Positions 1-7,110 of a stretch of 64,000 nucleotides of DNA are shown here, piece after piece. Position numbers and translations under genes: made by a program. The notes under the pieces were generated by a model. The model had not been told where the DNA came from. It searched no databases and worked only from the letters and a program-made list of their open reading frames with translations. The number at the start of each line of letters is the position of its first letter. Within the stretch, counting starts at the first letter, position 1. The stretch comes from Streptomyces clavifer (GTDB lineage: Bacteria > Actinomycetota > Actinomycetes > Streptomycetales > Streptomycetaceae), in contig BMWJ01000007.1 in NCBI GenBank assembly GCA_014651175.1, forward strand, positions 1-64,000, given 5' to 3'.

Positions 1-1029
1 CTTCACACCGGTCGGCACCGCGATCAGGAATGTCATGAAGGAGAAGAACGGCAACAGCACACCACCGGTGACGTACATGTGGTGCGCCCACACGGTCACG
101 GAAAGACCGGCAATGGCGATCGTCGCGCTGATCAGGCCGACATAACCGAAGATCGGCTTCCGGCTGAACACCGGAATGATCTCGGAGACGATACCGAAGA
201 ACGGCAGGGCGATGATGTACACCTCCGGGTGTCCGAAGAACCAGAAGAGGTGCTGCCAGAGAAGCGGGCCGCCATTGGACGCGTCGAAGACGTGTGCGCC
301 GAATTTTCGGTCGACTTCCAGCGCGAAAAGCGCCGCGGCCAGCACCGGGAAGGCCAGCAGCACGAGAACACCGGTCAGCAGGACGTTCCAGGTGAAGATC
401 GGCATGCGGAACATCGTCATGCCGGGGGCACGCATGCAGATGATCGTGGTGATGAAGTTGACCGAGCCGAGGATCGTGCCGAAGCCGGAGAATGCCAGAC
501 CCATGATCCACAGGTCGCCGCCGACCCCGGGCGAGCGGATCGAGTCGGTGAGCGGCGAGTAGGCGAACCATCCGAAGTCGGCCGCACCCTGCGGGGTGAG
601 GAAGCCGGACACCGCGATGAGCGAGCCGAAGAGGTACAGCCAGAACGCGAACATGTTCAGCCGCGGGAACGCCACGTCGGGCGCGCCGATCTGCAGCGGC
701 ATGATCCAGTTGGCGAAACCTGCGAAGAGCGGCGTCGCGAACATCAGCAGCATGATCGTGCCGTGCATCGTGAACGCCTGGTTGAACTGCTCGTTCGAGA
801 CGATCTGATTACCGGGGCGGCCCAGCTCGGCACGCATCACCAGTGCCAGCACACCGCCGACGAGGAAGAACAGGAACGAGGTGACCAGGTACATCGTTCC
901 GATGGTCTTGTGGTCGGTGGTGGTCAGCCACGTGACGACCATTCTCCCCGGCTGCCGCGGCCGGACGGGCAGTTCGTCCTGGTAGGCGGCATCGGCCTCC
1001 ACCGATTCTGCGGCACCCCTCGTCGTCAC
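1..1029 (-). CDS. ctaD: Cytochrome c oxidase subunit I (aa3 type), 3' end cut by window
   Basis: Catalytic heme-copper subunit of the aerobic terminal oxidase, integral to the cytoplasmic membrane, which reduces O2 to water and pumps protons. The 343 codons seen start at GTG (1029) and include the family segments [25 protein letters not shown] (with the low-spin heme His), [26 protein letters not shown] (CuB/cross-linked Tyr region) and [11 protein letters not shown] (CuB His pair). The C-terminal part of the protein lies outside the window. The other oxidase subunits are not visible, so operon structure cannot be judged. Identification is secure. Confidence 0.97.
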   Translation of the reverse strand, partial: MTTRGAAESVEADAAYQDELPVRPRQPGRMVVTWLTTTDHKTIGTMYLVTSFLFFLVGGVLALVMRAELGRPGNQIVSNEQFNQAFTMHGTIMLLMFATPLFAGFANWIMPLQIGAPDVAFPRLNMFAFWLYLFGSLIAVSGFLTPQGAADFGWFAYSPLTDSIRSPGVGGDLWIMGLAFSGFGTILGSVNFITTIICMRAPGMTMFRMPIFTWNVLLTGVLVLLAFPVLAAALFALEVDRKFGAHVFDASNGGPLLWQHLFWFFGHPEVYIIALPFFGIVSEIIPVFSRKPIFGYVGLISATIAIAGLSVTVWAHHMYVTGGVLLPFFSFMTFLIAVPTGVK

Positions 1030-1186
1030 TGCGGCACTCCTTCGGTCGACGGCCGATTGTGGACTCGGCGACCAGGATGGACTCCTCCGCAGCGGTACCG
1101 CGGTACATCCCCGTGAGCACTGCACCAGTGGCTGGCAAAGGGCACTCCACTGGCCGATGGCGATGATGCCCGTGTTGACGCGCCCC

Positions 1187-1738
1187 TCAGGCCTCGGCCC
1201 AGGCGCGCATCGCCTGCCGGGAGGAGAAGTCGGCCACGTTCTTGTCCAGCGGCCGGTCGGTGTACTGGTGGATGCGCCAGGAGGCTTCGACCCTCGGTCG
1301 GCCCTCCGGTACGTAGTCGGCGATCCAGAGTCCGTCGCCCGCGTACGAGGACGTGTCGTGGTCGAGCCAGAAGGTGCGATTGCAGTAGAGCAGGACGCGA
1401 TGGTGGGGCCGCAGGCGTTTCACCTCGCGGATGAAGCGGTCCTTGTCCGCGTTGCTCGCGCGCGTACCCTCGGCGGTCTGTTCCCAGTCGGCGGCGAGGA
1501 GGTCCCCCGCCTTCTCCGGGGTGCTGTCCACGAAATACGCCGCCTGTTCCTTCGCGTGCCCCGGCCACAGGAAGTGGTAGAAGCCGACCAGGCACCCGGC
1601 GTCCCTGGCACGACCGACCTGGCCCTTGAGTTTCGGATTGACGTACGAACGCCCTTCGGTGGATTTGATGAGGACGAAGTCCACACCGTCCGTGTCGAAG
1701 TCCGTCTGATGCGAGCTGACATCGACGCCGTGCAGCAC
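1187..1738 (-). CDS. GH25-family muramidase (lysozyme M1-like), no signal peptide
   Basis: Predicted N-acetylmuramidase of glycoside hydrolase family 25, 183 aa as called. I chose the GTG at 1738 because a GGAGG lies 8 nt upstream and the resulting N-terminus [11 protein letters not shown] puts the catalytic Asp at residue 6, as in the family; in-frame TTG/GTG codons further upstream have poorer spacing. The second catalytic pair is the DWE at residues 84-86, and YHFLWPG and LLYCN are other family segments. It is a single-domain enzyme with neither signal peptide nor wall-binding repeats, so export route is unclear. Similar short GH25 proteins are common in actinomycetes. It lies downstream of ctaD in the same direction reading away from it, without obvious functional link. 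Confidence 0.85.
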   Translation of the reverse strand: MLHGVDVSSHQTDFDTDGVDFVLIKSTEGRSYVNPKLKGQVGRARDAGCLVGFYHFLWPGHAKEQAAYFVDSTPEKAGDLLAADWEQTAEGTRASNADKDRFIREVKRLRPHHRVLLYCNRTFWLDHDTSSYAGDGLWIADYVPEGRPRVEASWRIHQYTDRPLDKNVADFSSRQAMRAWAEA

Positions 1739-1930
1739 GGGCACCACCTCCAAGTGGGGCGCTCTGATTCCGTTTGCCTCCCCCTCTAGGTGCCCGTCCC
1801 AGCGGTTCTCATCCGTCCGGGCTACCGCAGAATCGATTCGGCAGTAGCGGAATAGTGTGCTCCCGATCGGAGTTCATGATTCGACGACACTCTTTCACCC
1901 TCACGCACTCGGCATCGGAAGGTCGGATTC

Positions 1931-2587
1931 ATGAAGATCGGCATCATCGGGGCGGGCAACATCGGCGGCAATCTCACCCGCCGCCTCACCGCGCTGGGGC
2001 ATGACGTCTCCGTCGCCAATTCGCGCGGACCCCACACTCTGACGGCGCTCGTCGAGGAGACCGGAGCCACTGCTGTCACGGCAGCCGAGGCGGCACGCGG
2101 CGCCGGTGTCGTCGTGGTGACCGTGCCCCTCAAGGCGGTCCCGGACCTGCCGTCCGGAATCCTCGAGGAGGCGGCGGAGGGCGCCGTCGTCATCGATACC
2201 GGCAACTACTACCCGCAGCGTGACGGGCGGATCGGCGCCATCGAGGACGGGCTGACGGAGAGCCGCTGGACCGAGCAGCAGCTCGGCCACCCGGTGGTCA
2301 AGGCGTTCAACGGGACGTACGCCCAGGACATCCTCGACAAGGGACTCGCCCAGGGCGCCCCCGGCCGGCAGGCCCTCCCGGTGGCCGGCGACGACCCGGC
2401 GGCCAAGCAGGCGGTGCGGGCCCTCATCGACGAGCTGGGCTTCGACACGGTGGACGCGGGTGGACTGGACGACTCCTGGCGCCAGCAGCCGGGCACACCG
2501 GTCTACGGGAACCGGGGCGACGCGGAGACCATCGAGAAGGCGCTGGCAGACGCATCACCCGAACGTACGGCGGAGTGGCGCGCCTGA
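1931..2587 (+). CDS. NADPH-dependent F420 reductase-type NAD(P)-binding protein
   Basis: A 218-aa Rossmann protein of the F420-dependent NADP reductase family (COG2085). The N-terminus MKIGIIGAGNIGGNLTRRL carries the GxGxxG dinucleotide motif and SNSRGP-like ANSRGP follows beta2, where such enzymes read the 2'-phosphate of NADP. The DTGNYYPQRDG and KAFNGTYAQ segments match the family. It probably moves hydride between NADP and cofactor F420 or a related acceptor in the cytoplasm, but the true acceptor cannot be told from sequence. Start ATG at 1931 follows a GGAAGG. It stands alone. Confidence 0.85.
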   Translation: MKIGIIGAGNIGGNLTRRLTALGHDVSVANSRGPHTLTALVEETGATAVTAAEAARGAGVVVVTVPLKAVPDLPSGILEEAAEGAVVIDTGNYYPQRDGRIGAIEDGLTESRWTEQQLGHPVVKAFNGTYAQDILDKGLAQGAPGRQALPVAGDDPAAKQAVRALIDELGFDTVDAGGLDDSWRQQPGTPVYGNRGDAETIEKALADASPERTAEWRA

Positions 2588-2639
2588 CCGTCGACAGCGT
2601 CCCGGGGCCGGGCGGCGGGCGGCGGGCGGGGTGCGGCCC

Positions 2640-2915
2640 TGGGGCGCCGAGCGGCGGATCCCGCGTTGAGGATGACCGCGTCCGGCCTCCCGAAGCGTTC
2701 TACGGTGGTGCCGACGGCGGACCGCACCGCATCGCCGCCGGGCCCGTACCCCGTGAGCGCCAACAAGCCTTCGGACGTGCCACGTTCCTGGGCGGAGGCC
2801 CGCAACCTTCCCTCACGCCCGTGACGGTGGCCGCGGTCCAGCGGTTGGCGAGCCGTTGCGGCGTCGATCCTTTTCCGCCGCCGGTGATCAGTGTGACCGG
2901 AGACGCGCTCATGAT
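2640..2915 (-). pseudogene. Remnant of a short-chain dehydrogenase/reductase (SDR)
   Basis: On the minus strand, beginning at the ATG at about 2913, the frame reads MSASPVTLITGGGKG, the beta1/glycine loop of an SDR. Immediately after AAAAGG the homology jumps frame (IDAATARQPLDRGH), jumps back for TVTG, and then continues in the earlier frame with a segment ending AVGTTVERFGRPDAVILNAG, the NNAG-type motif. Several small indels and the missing catalytic Ser-Tyr-Lys half show it is dead. The stretch from 2915 to 3355 has no gene I can support; 3100-3310 minus reads coding-like (see findings). Confidence 0.7.
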
Positions 2916-3354
2916 CCGTCCCCCTGGTGTCCTTGCGCCACACGCCTGCGGCGACACCGCGGATTCCATCGGCCATAGCGCACTCGAAGTCATGCCCTTC
3001 CTCCCGCGGCAGTCGTCCGCCGCACGGCCGGCCCTGCGGGTCCTTCACCTCGGATGGCGGGTTCTTCGCCCCAAGCACGCACCGCCGCTTGGCATCGTCG
3101 GCCGCGGGGGCCGGTGCGGCAGTACCGGCGTTCCTCCTCCGTGCCGGGTGGCGCAGTCCACGGAGAAGACGCGGTACGACTTCGGCTCGATGGCACCATG
3201 CTCGTAGTCGCTGAGGAGCTTGTCGGGTCCGGTGTCCGGGACGCTGATGCGTGTAGGCCACACTGTCCAGCGGACCAGCACCGTCAGCCCTTCGCACCTG
3301 ATCCGTCCGGCTTCCGCAGAGCGGCAGGCCGTACGTGGACAAGGAGTTCTGCTT

Positions 3355-3897
3355 ATGCCCCGCATCATGTCCGTGTCGGACAGCATCCTGGTCGAGGCGA
3401 CTCCCTCGGCCGTGTACGCGCAGGTGAGCGACCCCACCTCGATGGGGCGCTGGAGTCCGGAGAACCGGGGCGCGCGGGTGCTCGGCGACCGCCGTTCCAC
3501 TTATGTGGGCATGGTCTTCGAGGGCCGCAACAAGCGCGGTCCCTTCCGCTGGACGACGAGGTGCACGGTGACGGCAGCCGATCCGGGTCAGCGCTTCGCG
3601 TTCCGGGTGCACGCGATCGGGGCGAAGCGGCCCCGACTGCCAGGGGCCATCGCCCTGTGGGAGTACCGCTTCGAAGCGGTCGACGGCTTCACCCGGGTCA
3701 CGGAGACCTGGACGGACAACCGGCGGGCGTGGCCCGATTTCCTCGCCGACGCGTTCGACCGTGTGGCCACGCGGGGCCACACCTTCGCGGAGTTCCAGCG
3801 GGGCAACATCCGCACGACGCTGGAGCGGCTCAAGGCGGCACTGGAGCACGACGGGGACGCGGCCGGGCGGGGCGGGGAGACCGCGCTTCACGACTAA
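3355..3897 (+). CDS. SRPBCC-family (polyketide cyclase/dehydrase-like) protein
   Basis: A 180-aa START/Bet v1-like fold protein. Start ATG at 3355 is preceded by AAGGAG at the right distance; longer readings upstream lack a ribosome site. Typical fold landmarks are SDSILVEATPSAVYAQVSD at the N-terminus, the MGRWSPEN loop, GPFRWTTRCTVTAADPGQRFAFRV strands and the C-terminal amphipathic helix (FAEFQRGNIRTTLERLKAAL). Such proteins bind hydrophobic ligands; no catalytic residues are diagnostic. Flanked by two pseudogenes, so its context gives no functional clue. Confidence 0.85.
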   Translation: MPRIMSVSDSILVEATPSAVYAQVSDPTSMGRWSPENRGARVLGDRRSTYVGMVFEGRNKRGPFRWTTRCTVTAADPGQRFAFRVHAIGAKRPRLPGAIALWEYRFEAVDGFTRVTETWTDNRRAWPDFLADAFDRVATRGHTFAEFQRGNIRTTLERLKAALEHDGDAAGRGGETALHD

Positions 3898-3959
3898 CTG
3901 ATCGTTTCAAAATGAAGTTTGGAGTCGTCTCAAGCAGATTATGCTGCAAGCGAGTTGGA

Positions 3960-4235
3960 GCAGGTTGAGATGGATGTCCGCGCGTACGGATGACGCTCGC
4001 TCGCGCCGTGCCCGCGCTGATCACCGCGACGACCTGATACCGGGCAATAAGCCGTGAGGCCACCACCTCCCACTCACCCGCATGACCGGCCAAGCCGTGC
4101 AGCGGCACGACCGGTTCCCCCGGCCCGCCCCGGTCCCGGCAGACAAGCCGAACCCCGTCGCGCACCACCACACGCTCGGACCACACCACGACCGCCCCCA
4201 AGAATCGTCTCGCCCGATCACGCCCCGACAGCCGC
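3960..4235 (-). pseudogene. N-terminal remnant of an alpha/beta hydrolase
   Basis: Minus-strand reading gives VVVRDGVRLVCRDRGG, GEPVVPLHGLAGHAGEW (the oxyanion HG motif) and ASRLIARYQVVAV. One missing G then shifts the frame: restoring it gives AVDQRGHGASERHPYART, the strand-turn typical of the family. The rest, including the nucleophile GxSxG, Asp and His, is absent. This is a truncated, frameshifted relic about 90 codons long. The region 3898-4427 holds no other recognizable gene; its 3898-3960 part is noticeably AT-richer than the surroundings. Confidence 0.7.
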
Positions 4236-4427
4236 CACGAGCCGCGCTCAAGGCCGCCCTTCTCGAAGGCGCGTCGCCATGAAACACCGGCCACGTCCGC
4301 GGCGACGGTGCCCTGCGACCGCAGCGGGGCGACTGCCACTGTCAGAACCAGGTGGCAGCATCACCGAAGTGAACGCCCTGAGGCGTCCTCAACTCACTTC
4401 TGTAGCGAACGAAGAGGAGCATTCCCC

Positions 4428-5014
4428 TTGCGACTGCATCGCGTAGTGCCCGGCATCGCCGCGGGCATCCTTGCCCGGCCCTCCTGCTCACCACCCCGTC
4501 CTTCGCCGCCACGGCGGCACCGGCCGTGGTGACGGTGCCCGCGGTGTCCTCGTCCGCAGACGAGCCGGACGCCGACGACCTGAGAGTCGCCATAGTCCGG
4601 ATCCTCGCCGACCCGGACAGCGGCCGGCGTGTGACACGAGAAGCCAACGCCCTCCTGGACGCCAACGACCCCGAGGCGATGCGCGCCTGGCTGGAGACCG
4701 GCTACCGCATCGCCCAGGCCGAGGACGACCGCGTCGCCATCACGCGTCTGCTCGCCGACCCCGACAGCGGCCGGCGCGTCATCGCTGAGGTCAACGCCCT
4801 TCTGGACGCCAACGACTCCGACGCGATGCGCGCCTGGCTGGAGACCGGCTACCGCATTGCCCAGGCCGAGGACGACCGCGTCGCCATCGCCCGCATCCTC
4901 GCTGATTCGTCCATCAGCCCGGCCTTGCGCGCGGCAGCCAACGCCGCCCTGGACGACAACACACCCGAAGCACTGCGCCACTTCCTGGAAGTCGGCAGGT
5001 ACCAGGTCGCCTGA
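4428..5014 (+). pseudogene. ALF-repeat secreted protein with a frameshift in the signal peptide
   Basis: The mature part (4526-5014) contains three tandem 49-residue ALF-type units, each with LADPDSGRRV, NALLDAND and RAWLETGYRIAQAEDDR segments (third unit diverged). ALF repeats are helical repeats of unknown function found in many Streptomyces exported proteins. A TTG at 4428 with GAGGAG 8 nt upstream begins a classical signal peptide (LRLHRVVPGIAAGILA), but the hydrophobic continuation ALLLTTPSFAATAAPA is in another frame: one base appears missing near 4460. Either the gene is inactivated, or internal starts give an unexported product, or there is a sequence error. Classed as broken because the reading frame is not continuous. 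Confidence 0.65.
4586..4995 (+). repeat. Three tandem 147-bp ALF repeat units
   Basis: Equivalent positions (the codons for VAI) recur at 4586, 4733 and 4880, exactly 147 bp or 49 codons apart. The first two units are closely similar at DNA level; the third has diverged in its middle. This points to in-frame duplication within the ALF gene. Confidence 0.85.
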
Positions 5015-5092
5015 CTGGCACGGCGCCGCACCACAGCGCGTCGCCCGGGTGGCACCCCCTGCCGCACGCCCGGTCGCCGGAACGCCGATAAT

Positions 5093-5138
5093 CCGGGCGG
5101 GGCCGCCTGCACCTCTGTGTGCCGGCGGCCCCGCCCGG
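5093..5138. terminator. Strong hairpin terminator between ALF gene and histone-like gene
   Basis: A 15-bp perfect stem (5093-5107 with 5124-5138, CCGGGCGGGGCCGCC and its complement); the enclosed 16 nt contain a further GCAC/GTGC pairing. No U-run, as usual for high-GC actinomycetes. It separates the ALF transcript from the histone-like gene, which therefore needs its own promoter in about 5139-5241. Confidence 0.75.
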
Positions 5139-5241
5139 CAAGCCCTGTGTCGGCTCGGCGCCCTCCGTAGAGCTCTGTGGCCTCGCAGCCCGGTGCGGCA
5201 TGGGCCACTGACACCTCCGACAGCAGAAAGCACATTCTTCG

Positions 5242-6018
5242 ATGCCCACACAACCCCTACGCACCGAGCGCAGCGGTCCGCAGACCCCTTCCGTCGTGAC
5301 CGACCTGCCGTTCAAGCCTCAGCTCGTCAAAGCGGTTTTCAGGGACGTGACCTCGTTGCACGTTTCCCGGCCGGCCGCGTGGGCCGCCGCGTCGGTGACG
5401 CAGACCGTGCTGACGGAGATCATCGACGGCGCGAGAAGCGCGGCGGCCGAGGAGGCCAGGAAGAAGCTGATTCCCAAGGACCTCATCTCGGCGATCGAAC
5501 GGAACGTCGAGGCGGAGGTGGGATCGGCGTGGTACCTGCACAGCCCGACCTTCCACGGCCTGATGGGCGAGGTACGCAAAGCCGATGGTGCGCTCGTGTC
5601 TCTTCGTGAGCGCCGCGGGGCGCGTACACCGAGTGGTGTGGCTGGCGCCCACCGGTTCGAGGCCGGGGTGAGAAGGCTGCTGGGGAGCCGGGGGGTGAGG
5701 GCGGTCCCGGCGATGGTCCGCGACCTGGACGGAATCGCGAGCGTGTTCCTGACGGCCCTGGCCCGGGACGCAGCCAAGGTCGTCCGCGAGGGCGGGGTCA
5801 AGCGGTTCGGGACGGTCAGTCTGGTGGTGCCAGGCGAGCCAGCCCCGGGCCCGCTGCTCAAGAACCCCCTCCTCGCCCTGTCCACCCGTCGCGGGGACGG
5901 GCGGACTGTTGGCGGGGACGACGTCCTGGCCGCCGTCACGATGCATCTGTTGGGCGATCTCAGACAACGCGCCATCACCGAGGCAGCCGAGATGACACGG
6001 AACACGTCGGCCAACTGA
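5242..6018 (+). CDS. Fused H2A-like/H2B-like histone-fold doublet protein
   Basis: 258 aa. Residues about 41-85 align without a gap to eukaryotic H2A from the L1 loop through alpha2, L2 and alpha3: V..A....A.V....EI...A..AA, then LIPKDLISAI against H2A IIPRHLQLAI (about 14 of 45 identical by eye). An alpha1-like segment (LPFKPQLVKAVFRDV) precedes. The C-terminal half has an alpha1 (EAGVRRLL), a long alpha2 (about 157-184, ending LARDAAKVV against H2B IAGEASRLA), a 35-40 residue insert in L2, then TVGGDDVLAAV with LLGDLRQRAITEA, which align ungapped with H2B alpha3 and alphaC (TITSREIQTAV, LPGELAKHAVSEG). No catalytic motif. The likely job is dimer-like DNA or histone-fold binding by one chain. 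No Lys-rich tails. Start ATG 5242 has only a weak purine-rich stretch upstream. Assignment is by-eye homology; confidence in the fold is good, in function modest. Confidence 0.75.
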   Translation: MPTQPLRTERSGPQTPSVVTDLPFKPQLVKAVFRDVTSLHVSRPAAWAAASVTQTVLTEIIDGARSAAAEEARKKLIPKDLISAIERNVEAEVGSAWYLHSPTFHGLMGEVRKADGALVSLRERRGARTPSGVAGAHRFEAGVRRLLGSRGVRAVPAMVRDLDGIASVFLTALARDAAKVVREGGVKRFGTVSLVVPGEPAPGPLLKNPLLALSTRRGDGRTVGGDDVLAAVTMHLLGDLRQRAITEAAEMTRNTSAN

Positions 6019-6151
6019 TCGGGCCCGCCCCTGCGCTCTGCGCACGGTTCCCGGAATCTGCCGCCCGCATTCGGCTCCGGTCGGCTCGCGAAAACGGGCT
6101 CGTCGCATGGGCGCGGACCGCCGGCCGCAGGCACCCCACGGGGAAGACCTC

Positions 6152-6169
6152 CCTTTAGAGGTCCTAACA
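6152..6169 (+). repeat. Terminal inverted repeat, left end of IS5 element
   Basis: CCTTTAGAGGTCCTAACA, pairing exactly with 7031-7048. Confidence 0.9.
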
Positions 6170-6538
6170 AAGGCGTTGGACGTGGCGGTGGGTGATGAGG
6201 CAGGTGGCGAGGCCGAGGAAGGCTTCGTGGATATCATCGCGTCTCTCCCAGCGGACGCGGAGACGTCGGAAGCCGTGGAACCAGGCGATGGTGCGCTCGA
6301 CAACCCATCGGTGAACACCGAGGCCAGAACCGTGGGCGACGCCGCGGCGGGCGATGACGGGTTTGATGCCCCGAGCCCAGACCAGGCGGCGGTACTTGTC
6401 GTGGTCGTAACCGCGGTCCCCGAATAGCGCGTCGGGCCGTCGACGCGGCCGTCCAACGAGCCCCGGGACCGACGGGATCTTGGCAAGCAACGGCATGAGC
6501 TGGGTGACGTCGTTGCGGTTTCCGCCGGTCAGAGACAC
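6164..6538 (-). CDS. IS5-family transposase, C-terminal half (OrfB)
   Basis: Carries the second and third catalytic residues of the DDE domain: the Asp of FGDRGYDHDKYRR and the Glu of WVVERTIAWFHGFRRLR. It is read in the -1 frame relative to OrfA and ends inside the left inverted repeat. A GTG at 6538 could start it, but the protein is more likely made as an OrfA-OrfB fusion by frameshifting at 6619-6625, giving a roughly 280-aa transposase of normal IS5 length. Confidence 0.88.
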   Translation of the reverse strand: MSLTGGNRNDVTQLMPLLAKIPSVPGLVGRPRRRPDALFGDRGYDHDKYRRLVWARGIKPVIARRGVAHGSGLGVHRWVVERTIAWFHGFRRLRVRWERRDDIHEAFLGLATCLITHRHVQRLC

Positions 6539-6999
6539 CGCGAGTGGGATGCCCTGACCGTCGACGAGGATGTGGTGCTTGCTGCCCGGCCGTGCGCGGT
6601 CGACCGGGCTGGGCCCGCTTTTGGGCCTCGCCGAGCGGCCCGGACGTGGGAGGAGTCGATCACCGCCCGCGACCAGTCGAGCTGGTTCGCCGCTCGTAGC
6701 CTGGCCAGCAGCACGACATGGAGCCGGTCCCAGACACCGGCCTCATTCCAGGCAGCGAGCCGGCGCCAGCACGTCATGCCCGAACCGAAACCCAGCTCCT
6801 GCGGCAGGTACTCCCACTGGATCCCGGTATGCAGGACGAACAGGATCCCGCACAGTGCCTGCCGGTCAGGCACTCTCGGCCGACCGGCCACCAGCTTCGG
6901 GCCTGGAACAGGTAGCAACGGCTCGATCAGCAAACACAGTTCATCCGAGACGAGCCACGGGCGCGACTCTCTCTTCCCCACGAACAGCCCAACGAGCAT
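6529..6999 (-). CDS. IS5-family transposase, N-terminal half (OrfA)
   Basis: 156 aa from ATG 6999. It contains the DUF4096-like N-terminal domain (LLPVPGPKLVAGRPRV, GIQWEYLPQELGFGSGMTCWRRL) and the first catalytic Asp in AVIDSSHVRA. The last 25 codons are out-of-frame tail. A CCCAAAA heptamer (6625-6619 on the minus strand, read C CCA AAA) is a good slippery site for -1 frameshifting into OrfB: after the slip the frame reads on through PSPVDR and HHILVDGQGIPLAVSLTGG. Confidence 0.88.
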   Translation of the reverse strand: MLVGLFVGKRESRPWLVSDELCLLIEPLLPVPGPKLVAGRPRVPDRQALCGILFVLHTGIQWEYLPQELGFGSGMTCWRRLAAWNEAGVWDRLHVVLLARLRAANQLDWSRAVIDSSHVRAARRGPKAGPARSTAHGRAASTTSSSTVRASHSRCL

Positions 7000-7030
7000 C
7001 CAAGCCGACAGTCACACCACCAGAGACTTC

Positions 7031-7048
7031 TGTTAGGACCTCTAAAGG
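7031..7048 (-). repeat. Terminal inverted repeat, right end of IS5 element
   Basis: Exact reverse complement of 6152-6169. Confidence 0.9.
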
Positions 7049-7110
7049 CGGACCGGGAGCCCTGCCCGCGCATGCGCAGAATGCGGGCCGCTGGGCCGGA
7101 TACCGGTGTT

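Larger units (their letters stand above)
6152..7048 (-). mobile_element. IS5-family insertion sequence, 897 bp, apparently complete
   Basis: Bounded by perfect 18-bp inverted repeats CCTTTAGAGGTCCTAACA (6152-6169) and its complement (7031-7048). Inside are two overlapping minus-strand reading frames of an IS5-group DDE transposase. No clear target-site duplication is visible at the ends (CTC to the left, CGG to the right), so flanks may have drifted or been rearranged. It sits directly downstream of the histone-like gene. Confidence 0.92.

Noticed and set aside
79-1116. 345-codon plus-strand frame across ctaD
   Set aside because: Antisense to the cytochrome oxidase gene; product is Arg/Glu/His-rich with no homology.
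4586-4995. 147-bp repeats considered as a possible integron or satellite array
   Set aside because: They are whole 49-codon protein repeats of the ALF type.
5242-6018. Histone match considered as compositional coincidence of Ala-rich helices
   Set aside because: The alignment keeps identical spacing through loops (IP at the L2 end, G-acid-L at the alphaC start) in both halves, and both halves match the two members of one natural heterodimer.
6152-7048. Search for target-site duplication of the IS5 copy
   Set aside because: Flanks (ACCTC on the left, CGGAC on the right) do not match in any 2-8 bp register.
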